Source of the DNA: Candidatus Paceibacter sp.
GTDB lineage: Bacteria > Patescibacteriota > Minisyncoccia > Phycocordibacterales > JABAAK01
DNA: 10,553 bases
Assembly: GCA_014238775.1 (NCBI GenBank)
Contig: JABAAK010000048.1
Coordinates: 1-10,553, forward strand
Reading direction: 5' to 3'
How positions within the stretch are numbered: position 1 is the stretch's first letter; every line of letters begins with the position of its first letter. Below, piece after piece: positions 1 through 7,777 of the stretch. The position numbers were made by a program, and so were the translations under genes. A model generated the notes under the pieces. The model had not been told where the DNA came from. It saw nothing but the letters and a program-made list of their open reading frames with translations, and did no database searches.

Positions 1-1
1 A

Positions 2-781
2 ACTTCCAAAAACACACCAACATATGAGGCAAAAGAACTTGGACTGTACTTCAAAAAAACAAAAGTTTATCCAGAGGCAAATCTTTCAATAATAATCACA
101 GCAAACGAACAACAAAATTTTTTTGAAGTTGTAAATCAAGCGATTGAAGATATAACAGGTGGAAAAAAAATAAAAACACTAAACATAACTCACGGAATAA
201 TGAAAATAAAAGATGTTGGAAAAATGTCCTCAAGAGAGGGGAATATTGTGTCTGGAGAAGATTTGATTAAAAAAGTAATACACAAAGTTTCAAACAAAAA
301 CCCAAAATTAAATAAACAAATCATAGAAACAATAGCAATCTCTGCAATCAAGGTTGGCATATTAAGGCAGGAGTACACAAAAGACATTCACTTCAACATA
401 GATCAAGAAGTTTCTTTAACAGGCGATTCAGGTCCTTATTTGTTGTATTCTTTGGTAAGGTGTAAAAAACTTTTGTCTAAAAAACGATTTTGGAAAATAT
501 TAAAACTTTTTTCAAAAAAAGAAATGTATATACACAGAGAGATATTAAAAGAACTTGATCAATATAACGATGTGGTTATAAGTTCAAAAGAAAACAATTC
601 ACCACACCATCTTATACAGTATCTTATACGCCTTTCTTCGTTGTTTAATTCGTGGTACACAAATGAAAAAATATTAAACACAAAAGAACAAGAACAAAAA
701 CTATTGCTTGTTGACAAAATAAAACAAACACTTGAACTAGGACTTAAAACTTGTGGAATCAGAGAGGTAAATAAAATGTAA
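2..781 (+). CDS. argS: Arginyl-tRNA synthetase, C-terminal part (5' end outside window)
   Basis: This is the 3' portion of a class I arginine--tRNA ligase, which charges tRNA-Arg in the cytoplasm. The frame is open from base 2, so about 259 residues are visible and the N-terminus, including the HIGH motif, lies upstream. The fragment opens with PTYEAKELGL, matching the conserved catalytic-domain segment TYEAKDLGL. It continues with a segment around TANEQQNFF that matches the usual G.EQ..hF region, and then the KMSSREGN signature loop (bases 221-244). The DALRP-type anticodon-binding domain follows, with GDSGPYLLYSLVR in place of the usual NSGPYLQYAHAR, then HHLIQYLIRLSSLFN. The end, GLKTCGIREVNKM, is the normal ArgRS C-terminus, so the 3' end is intact. 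The stop is TAA and ileS starts 14 bases later, which suggests a two-synthetase operon. An internal ATG at 200 gives a shorter reading frame but is not the real start, because homology continues upstream of it. Confidence 0.93.
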   Translation, partial: TSKNTPTYEAKELGLYFKKTKVYPEANLSIIITANEQQNFFEVVNQAIEDITGGKKIKTLNITHGIMKIKDVGKMSSREGNIVSGEDLIKKVIHKVSNKNPKLNKQIIETIAISAIKVGILRQEYTKDIHFNIDQEVSLTGDSGPYLLYSLVRCKKLLSKKRFWKILKLFSKKEMYIHREILKELDQYNDVVISSKENNSPHHLIQYLIRLSSLFNSWYTNEKILNTKEQEQKLLLVDKIKQTLELGLKTCGIREVNKM

Positions 782-795
782 GGTATATTATAAAT

Positions 796-3700
796 ATGAA
801 TGACAGAACGATGCAAAATAACAAAGAAATTTTAGATTTTTGGAAAACATCTAAAATTTTTGAAAAATCATTGAAAGGAGTAAAAGATACAACGATACTG
901 GGTAAAATAAAACAAAATATTTTCGGACACAAATATTACACCTTTTATGATGGACCACCTTTTGCTAATGGACTACCACACTATGGGCATGTACTCCAAA
1001 GCATAATAAAAGATGTAGTTCCTAGATATCAAACAATGAAAGGAAATATAGTTTTAAGAAAATGGGGTTGGGATTGTCACGGATTGCCAGTTGAAGTTGA
1101 GGTGGAAAAAGAATTAGGTCTCAAAAGTAAAAAAGATGTAGAAAAATATGGAATAGGAAAGTTCAATCAAAAAGCCAGATCAAGTGTTTTAAAATATGCC
1201 GATGAATGGAAAGAATTTGTTCCTAAAATAGGTAGATGGGTAGATATGGAAAAAGATTACAAAACAATGGATACAAAATATTCAGAATCTGTTTGGTATA
1301 TTTTTTGGCAATTATCAAAAAACGGTTATGTAAAAGAAGCTTTGGATGCAAGACACATCTGCCCTAGGTGTGAAACAATTGTAGCTAATCATGAAATATC
1401 AATGGGTGGATATAGGGATACTCTTGACCGCAGTGTATATGTAAAATTACCATTAAGAGATGATTTAAATACATCTGTTGTAATTTGGACCACCACAGCA
1501 TGGACACTCCCAGGAAACACAGCAGCAGCTGTTAACAAAGACATAGAATATGTAAAAATTAAAAAAGGGAATCAAATTTTGATAGTAGCAGAGAGTAAAA
1601 AAGATTTAATAGAAGGAGAGGTATTGGAAAAAATTAAAGGGAGTGAACTGATAGGATTAAAATATATACCACCTTTTAATTATTATTATGAATCAGAAAA
1701 CGAAACAAGTTGGAAAATTTATCACGCTGATTATGTATCTGATGATGATGGTACTGGCATAGTGCACCTTGCACCAGCATACGGAGCAGACGACTTGAAA
1801 CTCGCAGAAGATAATAAAATAAAAATAATACACCACGTAGGAAAGGACGGATATTTTACACCAAATATCTCTTGCTTTGATAAGATTTGTGTGAAATCAA
1901 AAAATAGCTCAACAGCACTGGATGATCAAGTTATAGAAAAATTAAAAGAGGAAGGATTATTATTAAAATCAGAAGACATAACACACAGTTATCCATATTG
2001 TTGGAGATGTGATACACCACTTTTGAACTATGCGACTTTTGCCTGGATTATAGATGTTCCTAAATTTAAAAATATATTAATAAAAGAAAACCAAAAAATA
2101 AATTGGATTCCACAAAACATTAAAGACGGAAGGTTTGGTAAATGGATTTCTGATACAAAACAGTGGGCAGTAGGAAGAAGTAGATTCTGGGGAACTCCAC
2201 TACCTATTTGGAGGTGCAAGGAAAACGGAAAAACTATTATTATTAACTCTGTAAAAGATATGATTAGGTATTTGCCAAAACAGACAAACGAGTATTTGTT
2301 TATAAGACACGGGTATTCTCATTCAAATGAAAAAGGGGTGTACTGTTATGAGTCATGTGGGGGGCTCACAGAAAAAGGTAAAGAACAAATAAAAAATTCA
2401 GCAAAAAAAATACAAAAAGAAATAATCAAAAAAGAAGATGTGATAATAGTAGCGTCTCCTATAAAAAGAACACTACAAAGTTCAGAGATACTGGCAGATA
2501 TATTAGGTATTTCAAAAGAAAAAATAATTATAGAAAACGGGCTAAAAGAAATAAAATATGAAGGTTCTGAAAATAAATCAGTTAATGATGTTATTAAAAC
2601 AAAAATAAACGCATTAAAAGAAGACTTGATGATTGGGTATAAATATAAAGAAGATGGCTGTGAATCATACCAAGATGTTACTTCTAGAATGTTACTTGTT
2701 TTGGATCAATACAGTAAAAAATACAAAAATAAAAAGATTATCTTTGTTTCGCACCAAACACCTATTTCAAATTTAAAAAACATGATAGTCAAGTTAAACG
2801 ATCTTGATGTAGCAAAAAGTTTTTATTTACAACACAAATCAAATAAATTAATTAAAAATGCAGAGATCACTAAAATACAATATCAAGGACTTCCAATTAA
2901 CGATTTTGGAAACATAGATTTACACAGACCTTATATAGATAAAATTATCTTAACTGACAAAAACAAAAATAAATATGAAAACATTAAAGAGGTTTTTGAT
3001 TGTTGGTTTGAGTCCGGATCTATGCCGTATGGATCACACGGGTATCCTTTTTTAGACAAAAAAATTTTTAACCCACGTAAAAACAAAGGATTTCCTGCTG
3101 ATTTTATATCAGAAGGGGTGGATCAAACAAGAGGATGGTTTTACACTCTGCACGCCATTTCATCTGGAGTATTTAAACAAAAATCTTATAACAATGTAAT
3201 ATCTACAGGATTAATACATTCAAAAGACGGTAAAAAAATGAGTAAAAAACTAAAGAATTATACTGACCCAAATGAGCTTATAGATACCATTGGTGCTGAT
3301 GCACTAAGATATTATCTTGTTTCATCTCCATTAACAAGAGGAGAAAATTTGTCTTTTTCCGATGATGGTGTAAAAGAAATAGATAGAAAAATTTTTGCCA
3401 GACTTAAAAACTGTCTTACTTTCTATGACACATACAGGAACTTAAAACACAGTAAAAAAATCCAACCAACAAATGTTTTGGATGTTTGGATCATAAACAA
3501 ATTAAACAAAACACACACAGAAATGACAAAATATCTTGACAAATATATGCTTGATAAGGCTTTTAAACCATTAGCAGAGCTGGTGGAAGACATTTCTACA
3601 TGGTATCTTCGTAGATCAAGAGACAGACTTAAAAAACAAGATGAGTGCGGCAATCAAGCGAGAACAATAATGAAGTTTGTTTTAATAGAAACCACAAAAT

Positions 3701-4269
3701 TAATGGCACCGATTGGACCATTTACAGCTGAAACCATATATCAATTATTAAAAAATCAAAACGAACCAGAAAGTGTTCACCTTTGTTTTTGGGGTAAGCC
3801 TAAAAAATATGTGAAAAAAATATTGGAGGATATGGAGTCAACTAGAAAAATTGTTTCAGATGTATTAGAAATCAGACAAAAAGAAAACATAAAAGTTAGA
3901 CAGCCACTTCAGAGTCTTTATATCAAAGAAACCAAAAGGTTAAGTAAAAATCACCTAGACATAATCGCACAAGAAGTAAATGTAAAGGAAGTTGTGGAAG
4001 ACAAAACAATCAAAGAATTTGTAAAACTTGATACTAAATTAACTGACCAGTTAAAGGAAGAGGGTGAAACAAGAGAGTTGATAAGAAGTATACAAAACCA
4101 TAGGAAAAAAGCAGGATGTATGTCCGTTGATATGGTTGCAGTGTGCATAGGCGCTGATGAATCCACTATAAAACTAATTGAAAAAAACAAAGAAAATATT
4201 AAAAAATCAGCTTTGATTTCAAAATTAAATACAGAAAAAGCAGACACATTTTTTATCAAAATAGGGTAA
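796..4269 (+). CDS. ileS: Isoleucyl-tRNA synthetase (type 2) with an inserted histidine-phosphatase domain
   Basis: This class I synthetase charges tRNA-Ile and edits Val-tRNA-Ile. The 1157 residues contain, in order: HYGH signature (62-65), GWDCHGLPVE (91-100), CPRC (189-192), the CP1 editing domain with WTTTAWTLPGN (231-241) and GTGIVHLAPAYGADD (319-333), YPYCWRCDTP (399-408), RSRFWGTPLPIW (461-472), LHRPYID (709-715), EVFDCWFESGSMPYG (732-746), GVDQTRGWFYTLH (774-786) and KMSKK (814-818). An all-helical anticodon-binding domain follows. Editing residues equivalent to E. coli His333 and Asp342 appear as H324 and D333. HYGH together with KMSKKLKNY is the type-2 form; that class is generally mupirocin-tolerant, which is inference here. 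No C-terminal zinc finger is present. Residues ~498-697 are a foreign histidine-phosphatase domain (listed separately), which makes the protein about 100 residues longer than usual. The start could be ATG 796 or ATG 811. AAGG at 780-783 is 12 bases upstream, too far for a good ribosome binding site, while TATATT at 784-789 ends 6 bases before ATG 796. Confidence 0.96.
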   Translation: MNDRTMQNNKEILDFWKTSKIFEKSLKGVKDTTILGKIKQNIFGHKYYTFYDGPPFANGLPHYGHVLQSIIKDVVPRYQTMKGNIVLRKWGWDCHGLPVEVEVEKELGLKSKKDVEKYGIGKFNQKARSSVLKYADEWKEFVPKIGRWVDMEKDYKTMDTKYSESVWYIFWQLSKNGYVKEALDARHICPRCETIVANHEISMGGYRDTLDRSVYVKLPLRDDLNTSVVIWTTTAWTLPGNTAAAVNKDIEYVKIKKGNQILIVAESKKDLIEGEVLEKIKGSELIGLKYIPPFNYYYESENETSWKIYHADYVSDDDGTGIVHLAPAYGADDLKLAEDNKIKIIHHVGKDGYFTPNISCFDKICVKSKNSSTALDDQVIEKLKEEGLLLKSEDITHSYPYCWRCDTPLLNYATFAWIIDVPKFKNILIKENQKINWIPQNIKDGRFGKWISDTKQWAVGRSRFWGTPLPIWRCKENGKTIIINSVKDMIRYLPKQTNEYLFIRHGYSHSNEKGVYCYESCGGLTEKGKEQIKNSAKKIQKEIIKKEDVIIVASPIKRTLQSSEILADILGISKEKIIIENGLKEIKYEGSENKSVNDVIKTKINALKEDLMIGYKYKEDGCESYQDVTSRMLLVLDQYSKKYKNKKIIFVSHQTPISNLKNMIVKLNDLDVAKSFYLQHKSNKLIKNAEITKIQYQGLPINDFGNIDLHRPYIDKIILTDKNKNKYENIKEVFDCWFESGSMPYGSHGYPFLDKKIFNPRKNKGFPADFISEGVDQTRGWFYTLHAISSGVFKQKSYNNVISTGLIHSKDGKKMSKKLKNYTDPNELIDTIGADALRYYLVSSPLTRGENLSFSDDGVKEIDRKIFARLKNCLTFYDTYRNLKHSKKIQPTNVLDVWIINKLNKTHTEMTKYLDKYMLDKAFKPLAELVEDISTWYLRRSRDRLKKQDECGNQARTIMKFVLIETTKLMAPIGPFTAETIYQLLKNQNEPESVHLCFWGKPKKYVKKILEDMESTRKIVSDVLEIRQKENIKVRQPLQSLYIKETKRLSKNHLDIIAQEVNVKEVVEDKTIKEFVKLDTKLTDQLKEEGETRELIRSIQNHRKKAGCMSVDMVAVCIGADESTIKLIEKNKENIKKSALISKLNTEKADTFFIKIG
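2287..2886 (+). other. Histidine-phosphatase (phosphoglycerate-mutase-like) domain inserted within IleRS
   Basis: This domain lies at IleRS residues ~498-697, in frame with both synthetase halves. It follows the branch-1/branch-2 histidine phosphatase pattern in order. The catalytic RHG is in LFIRHGYSHSN (R504, H505, N511). LTEKGKEQ (524-531) matches the usual LTe.G..QA segment. ASPIKRTLQSSEI (553-565) supplies the second arginine, R558. GLKEIKYEG (582-590) supplies the acid, E585. ESYQDV (623-628) matches the usual GESy.dv helix. IIFVSHQTPI (648-657) supplies the second catalytic histidine, H653. NAEI (688-691) resembles the family's closing NaEi strand. The usual SHGG/SHG is SHQ here. The insert lies directly after the IleRS NSVKDMI segment (equivalent to GSIEEL) and before DLHRP. 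The four catalytic residues are intact, so enzyme activity is plausible. The substrate is unknown. Confidence 0.9.
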
Positions 4270-4276
4270 AAAATAT

Positions 4277-4304
4277 TTGTATTTAATAAAATACAAGTTA
4301 CTAT
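4277..4304 (+). promoter_or_regulatory. Candidate promoter of the surface-protein gene, overlapping an 8-bp palindrome
   Basis: A -35-like TTGTAT (4277-4282), a 16-base spacer and a -10-like TACTAT (4299-4304) end 6 bases before ATG 4311. This spacing would start the transcript at or next to the ATG. The -35 and spacer coincide with a perfect inverted repeat, TTGTATTT (4277-4284), AATA loop, AAATACAA (4289-4296). The hexamers are only moderate matches in AT-rich DNA, so confidence is limited. Confidence 0.35.
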
Positions 4305-4310
4305 ATAACT

Positions 4311-6194
4311 ATGAGAAAATTGGATGAAAAATATAGAAAAATGCGGTATGATCCAAAAGCAAAGTTTAGAACAAAAAAAAGAAGACTAACAAAAACTTCT
4401 TCAACACTAAAAGATAAGTGGGATATCACAGAAAATTACACCGTAAAACCAATATTAAAAATACCTCTTATAATTTCTTTTATTTTTTTTGTATTAACTA
4501 TATCTGTGGTTTTGCTTGGGTACTTTAGAGATTTTGACAAACTAATATCTCCTGCAAAAGTTATTATTGAAATTGATTCTCCAAGCTTTGTTTTGTCTGG
4601 TGTGGCTTCTGGGATAAACATAAAAGTAAAAAATTATAACCCTGTTCCGATAACCGTAGCAGATATTGTTATTTCACACCCAGAAGGTACGATTGTTCCA
4701 GAATTTGGATCTGAGGTTGTAAATGTAACAAGAGATGGAATTAAGGGTGGACTAGAAAGTAATGCAATATATAACTATAACTATAGACCTATTTTTTACG
4801 GAAGGAAAGGTGAAGACAAAACAATTAAAGTAAAAGTTGAATATCACATAAAAGGGTCGAAGTCTCTTTTTGTGGTAGAAAACAGTGTAGAAACACAAAT
4901 CTCTAATTCACTTTTGTCATTGGAAATAATTGCAGAAAATATAACAACTTCTGGTAAAAATTTACCTTTCATATTAAGAGTCTCTTCAAATGTTGATAGA
5001 GAAATAAAAAAGATAAAAGTTAAACCTAAATTTCCTTCAAACTTTACCTTTAAAGACTCGGTTCCAAACTTACAGCAACAAAATGATGATGAGTGGTATA
5101 TACCATCTTTATTACCGAGAAGGAATGAAAAAATAAATTTTCATGGAATTTTGTCTGGAACAAAAAACACAGAAAAATCCTTTGCTTTTGATGTTTATTT
5201 AGAAATAGGGTCTGATTTGATTTCTAAAGAAATTTTAGTATACACTGACAATCATTTGGTAGCAGTAGAGAACGCATTTCTAACTACAGAGTTAAAAATA
5301 AACGGAGATGTAGGAGATATACATATTGTTAAGCCAGGAAAAAATATATCTGGAGTTTTCTCTGTTAAAAATGAAAATGATTTTTTAATTGAAGATCTGG
5401 TAGTAGAAATTATTTTTGAAGGCAATGGGCTGGATGAAAGTCAAGTAATACCAGGAAAAGGTTTTTATGATGGTGATAGAAGAAAAATTATATATAACAA
5501 GATTCAAATAGATGATATAAAACTGTTAAGGCAAAATGATAAAAAAATGTTTTCTTTCTCTGCAAAAACATTACCATCAGAAAATGAATCGCCTATTTCA
5601 ATAACAGAAAAAGAAATTAAAATATATGCCAATATATATGCAAACATAGGAAGCGAAGAAGGTCTGCGGACAGCTCAAGCAAATAATTTAAATACCTCAA
5701 TAATAAAAGCGAAGTCGGATGTTGTTGTTTTAGGAAAAACACTATACAGCACTTCATCAATAACAAACAAAGGACCAATACCGCCTAAAAAGAACTCAAC
5801 AACCCAATATGTACTATCCTTCTTTATTAGAAACTCAGGAAATAATTTAGAAAACACAAGACTTGCCATACCCTTAAATACTGGGATTACACCAACTAAT
5901 ATATATTTTCCAACAAAAGAAAAAATTAGATACGACGAGGATACACACACAATTTTTTGGGATGTAGAAAACTTAACAAACGAAGGAACCCAAGCAAAAA
6001 GAAATATTGAGATACAAGTCGAGGTAACACCAAGTATAGCAGATGTAGGGAGGAACTTGGACTTAACAAAAGAAGTTGTATTTGAATTTTTTGATACATT
6101 TACACAAACCAAAGAAACAGTAAAGACAAAGAAATATACCACTCACATTCGAGAAGAACAAGGAAGCAGGATATCTGGTATTGTTGTAGATTAA
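4311..6194 (+). CDS. Membrane-anchored surface protein, Patescibacteria type, function unknown
   Basis: This 627-residue protein has a very basic cytoplasmic N-terminus (1-47, rich in Lys/Arg) and one strongly hydrophobic segment at ~49-72 (LKIPLIISFIFFVLTISVVL). The remaining ~550 residues are beta-rich and should be extracytoplasmic in a type II (N-in) orientation. No signal-peptidase site is obvious. The ectodomain begins with a region resembling conserved CPR proteins: a beta strand ending in IEIDSPS, then VKNYNPVPITVADIVI (106-121), where N-R/Y-N precedes a strand. It ends with a domain starting NKGPIPP (486-492), followed by a run such as YDEDTHTIFWDVENL (541-555) and IQVEVTPSIADVG (568-580). 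That pattern resembles DUF11/CARDB-like immunoglobulin-fold repeats. The protein contains no cysteine. It has no catalytic motif I can recognise. It lies 41 bases after ileS with its own candidate promoter, so it is probably transcribed separately. A structural or adhesive cell-surface role is inference only. Confidence 0.85.
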   Translation: MRKLDEKYRKMRYDPKAKFRTKKRRLTKTSSTLKDKWDITENYTVKPILKIPLIISFIFFVLTISVVLLGYFRDFDKLISPAKVIIEIDSPSFVLSGVASGINIKVKNYNPVPITVADIVISHPEGTIVPEFGSEVVNVTRDGIKGGLESNAIYNYNYRPIFYGRKGEDKTIKVKVEYHIKGSKSLFVVENSVETQISNSLLSLEIIAENITTSGKNLPFILRVSSNVDREIKKIKVKPKFPSNFTFKDSVPNLQQQNDDEWYIPSLLPRRNEKINFHGILSGTKNTEKSFAFDVYLEIGSDLISKEILVYTDNHLVAVENAFLTTELKINGDVGDIHIVKPGKNISGVFSVKNENDFLIEDLVVEIIFEGNGLDESQVIPGKGFYDGDRRKIIYNKIQIDDIKLLRQNDKKMFSFSAKTLPSENESPISITEKEIKIYANIYANIGSEEGLRTAQANNLNTSIIKAKSDVVVLGKTLYSTSSITNKGPIPPKKNSTTQYVLSFFIRNSGNNLENTRLAIPLNTGITPTNIYFPTKEKIRYDEDTHTIFWDVENLTNEGTQAKRNIEIQVEVTPSIADVGRNLDLTKEVVFEFFDTFTQTKETVKTKKYTTHIREEQGSRISGIVVD

Positions 6195-6213
6195 CAAAAC
6201 TCTTTTGATGGTA

Positions 6214-6222
6214 TGTTACAAT
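6214..6222 (+). promoter_or_regulatory. Extended -10 element before the AI-2E transporter gene
   Basis: TGTTACAAT is an extended -10 (TGn plus TACAAT) that ends 7 bases before ATG 6230. No good -35 lies 16-18 bases upstream, but extended -10 promoters can do without one. The spacing predicts transcription starting at the A of the start codon. No Shine-Dalgarno sequence is present. Confidence 0.45.
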
Positions 6223-6229
6223 TAAATAA

Positions 6230-7303
6230 ATGGAACATAAACATATATCAATATCTATAAAACCCGGTACATTTTTTTTGGCAGGGGTATCGGTAGCCTT
6301 GTTTTTTTTAGCATTTAAAATACTTGATTTAATCTTGATTATTTTGTTTTCTTTAATATTGGCATCAGGTATAGGAGTTGCACAGAAATTTTTTGGACGA
6401 TTTGGATTAAACAGAATTGTTTCAGTTGCTTTAATATATGTATTAATTTTTTTGATTTTCACATCTATTATATATCTATTGATACCAATAGTGGCAGATC
6501 AGACAGAATCTATTATAAGTAAATTCCCTCAAACTTTTGAAAATATATCTTTTTTTATACAAAGTAAGTTATCTACCTCTGTGAATTCAAACTTGACGGA
6601 AAACATTAACATAGAGAGTGTAATAAAGAATTTTTCTTCTACTGTAAAAAATCAACTAGGAAACATACAAGGAGGAATATCTTTTATTTTTGGAGGACTA
6701 CTTGATTTCCTTTTGGTTTTAGTTTTTACTTTCTTTTTTGCAGTTCAACCACAAGGAGTTTCTAATTTCATCAAAGGAATAACTCCTCTAAAATATAAAA
6801 AATACATTATAGATCTTTGGGATAGATTTGGAGTAAAAATGGGGTATTGGTTACAAGGACAAATATTATTATCAACAATAACAGCTGTACTTATGTTTTT
6901 AGGATTTGTTTTAATTGGTGTTCCAAACGCATTTGTGCTCGCTCTACTTGCTGGGATGTTTGAGTTCTTTCCTATTTTTGGACCATTTGTAGCAATGATA
7001 CCTCCGGTTTTACTTTTGGTAGCAATTGGAGACTTTTATTCAATTATCTATATATTAGCACTTGCGATTTTAGTTCAACAAATACAACAAAATCTGATCT
7101 ACCCATTAGTCGTTCAAAAAATTATAGGAGTACCTAGTACTTTGATTATACTTTCAATTGTTGTTGGAGCAACTTTGGGAGGTATTATAGGCTTGCTTTT
7201 GGCTATACCAATAGCTGTTTTATTTCAAGAATTATATAAAGATATACAAAGTGGATATTTTGCTGCTACAACAAAAGATGATAATAAAATAAATAATAGT
7301 TAA
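6230..7303 (+). CDS. AI-2E family (PerM/YdiK/TqsA-like) membrane transporter
   Basis: This 357-residue polytopic membrane protein matches the AI-2E family (formerly UPF0118), whose members include the AI-2 exporter TqsA and the permease PerM. Two hydrophobic segments at ~13-48 and one at ~63-87 are followed by a soluble stretch (~88-145), then a cluster of helices. Family landmarks are GYWLQGQ (205-211), the FEFFPIFGPFVAMIPP segment (~244-259), QNLIYPLVVQKIIGVP (~287-302) and the final membrane segment GGIIGLLLAIPIAVLF (~317-332). The last ~20 residues are polar. The length is usual for the family. The substrate cannot be told from sequence; most members are uncharacterised, and AI-2 transport should not be assumed. 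The gene starts 35 bases after the surface-protein stop with its own extended -10. Confidence 0.92.
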   Translation: MEHKHISISIKPGTFFLAGVSVALFFLAFKILDLILIILFSLILASGIGVAQKFFGRFGLNRIVSVALIYVLIFLIFTSIIYLLIPIVADQTESIISKFPQTFENISFFIQSKLSTSVNSNLTENINIESVIKNFSSTVKNQLGNIQGGISFIFGGLLDFLLVLVFTFFFAVQPQGVSNFIKGITPLKYKKYIIDLWDRFGVKMGYWLQGQILLSTITAVLMFLGFVLIGVPNAFVLALLAGMFEFFPIFGPFVAMIPPVLLLVAIGDFYSIIYILALAILVQQIQQNLIYPLVVQKIIGVPSTLIILSIVVGATLGGIIGLLLAIPIAVLFQELYKDIQSGYFAATTKDDNKINNS

Positions 7304-7315
7304 GTTTTGTGTTGT

Positions 7316-7344
7316 TTGCAAATAATCTGTGTAAGTGTTAATTT
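7316..7344 (+). promoter_or_regulatory. Promoter of the rpsF-ssb-rpsR operon, probably leaderless
   Basis: TTGCAA (7316-7321) and TAATTT (7339-7344) are separated by exactly 17 bases, and the -10 is preceded by TGn (7336-7338). The -10 ends 6 bases before ATG 7351, so a normal start site would fall on or next to the initiation codon. No Shine-Dalgarno sequence lies between. This is the best complete -35/-10 pair in the window. Confidence 0.55.
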
Positions 7345-7350
7345 AGTTAT

Positions 7351-7773
7351 ATGTCAATAAAAAAGATAAACAAAATATATGAATTCTGTTTTCACATAGA
7401 TCCAGAAGTTTCTGAGTCAGAAGTAAAGAATTTATTAGATGTTGTTGATAATAAAATAAAATCAAACAATGGTGAAATTATTTCAAAAAAAGAGGCAGAA
7501 CAAATAGATTTGGCATACCCTATAAAAGCGGCCACTCGCGGTGATGACGGTGTATATAGAAAATTTAATACCTCAACAATATCCTCTATAAAGTTTGAAC
7601 TAGAGACAAAAAACCAAAAAAAACTACAGGAAGATCTTAAAGAAATTAAAGAAATTTTTAGAAGTATTTTTATTGAAGGAAAAAAGGAAGATGTTGTTTT
7701 TGATATAGAAGATTTGATAGACGAAGAAGAAAAAACTGAAAAGAAAGTAACAGAAAAACAAGAAGTAAAATAG
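7351..7773 (+). CDS. rpsF: 30S ribosomal protein S6 (bS6)
   Basis: bS6 binds with bS18 on the platform of the 30S subunit. The 140 residues begin with the family's first strand (YEFCFHIDPEVSESEV, 10-25). They include the LAYPIK motif (54-59) with a downstream G-V-Y (67-69), and then a strand/helix pair (SIKFELETKNQKKLQEDL). The core ends near residue 110. The remaining ~30 residues are highly charged and first acidic (DIEDLIDEEEK), a common kind of bS6 tail. Synteny supports the call because ssb and rpsR follow directly. The start at 7351 is the first ATG of the frame and sits 6 bases after the candidate -10. The stop is TAG, the only one in the window. The intergenic region has no CCG-bearing hairpin of the kind known as the S6:S18 autoregulatory leader. 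Confidence 0.93.
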   Translation: MSIKKINKIYEFCFHIDPEVSESEVKNLLDVVDNKIKSNNGEIISKKEAEQIDLAYPIKAATRGDDGVYRKFNTSTISSIKFELETKNQKKLQEDLKEIKEIFRSIFIEGKKEDVVFDIEDLIDEEEKTEKKVTEKQEVK

Positions 7774-7777
7774 TCAT

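Noticed and set aside
200..781. A stand-alone 193-residue gene starting at ATG 200
   Set aside because: ArgRS homology continues upstream to the window edge (PTYEAKELGL and the EQQNFF region), so ATG 200 is an internal methionine.
2287..2886. Insert in ileS as an intein
   Set aside because: There is no Cys/Ser at the upstream junction, no terminal His-Asn with a following nucleophile, and no homing-endonuclease motifs. The motifs are those of a histidine phosphatase.
4277..4296. Palindrome as a Rho-independent terminator of ileS
   Set aside because: The stem has one G-C pair and there is no T run after it; GTTACTATA follows.
5675..6142. Minus-strand open frame of 155 codons inside the surface-protein gene
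   Set aside because: It is a shadow of the coding strand, with no recognisable motif. The overlapping plus-strand frame is continuous and family-like.
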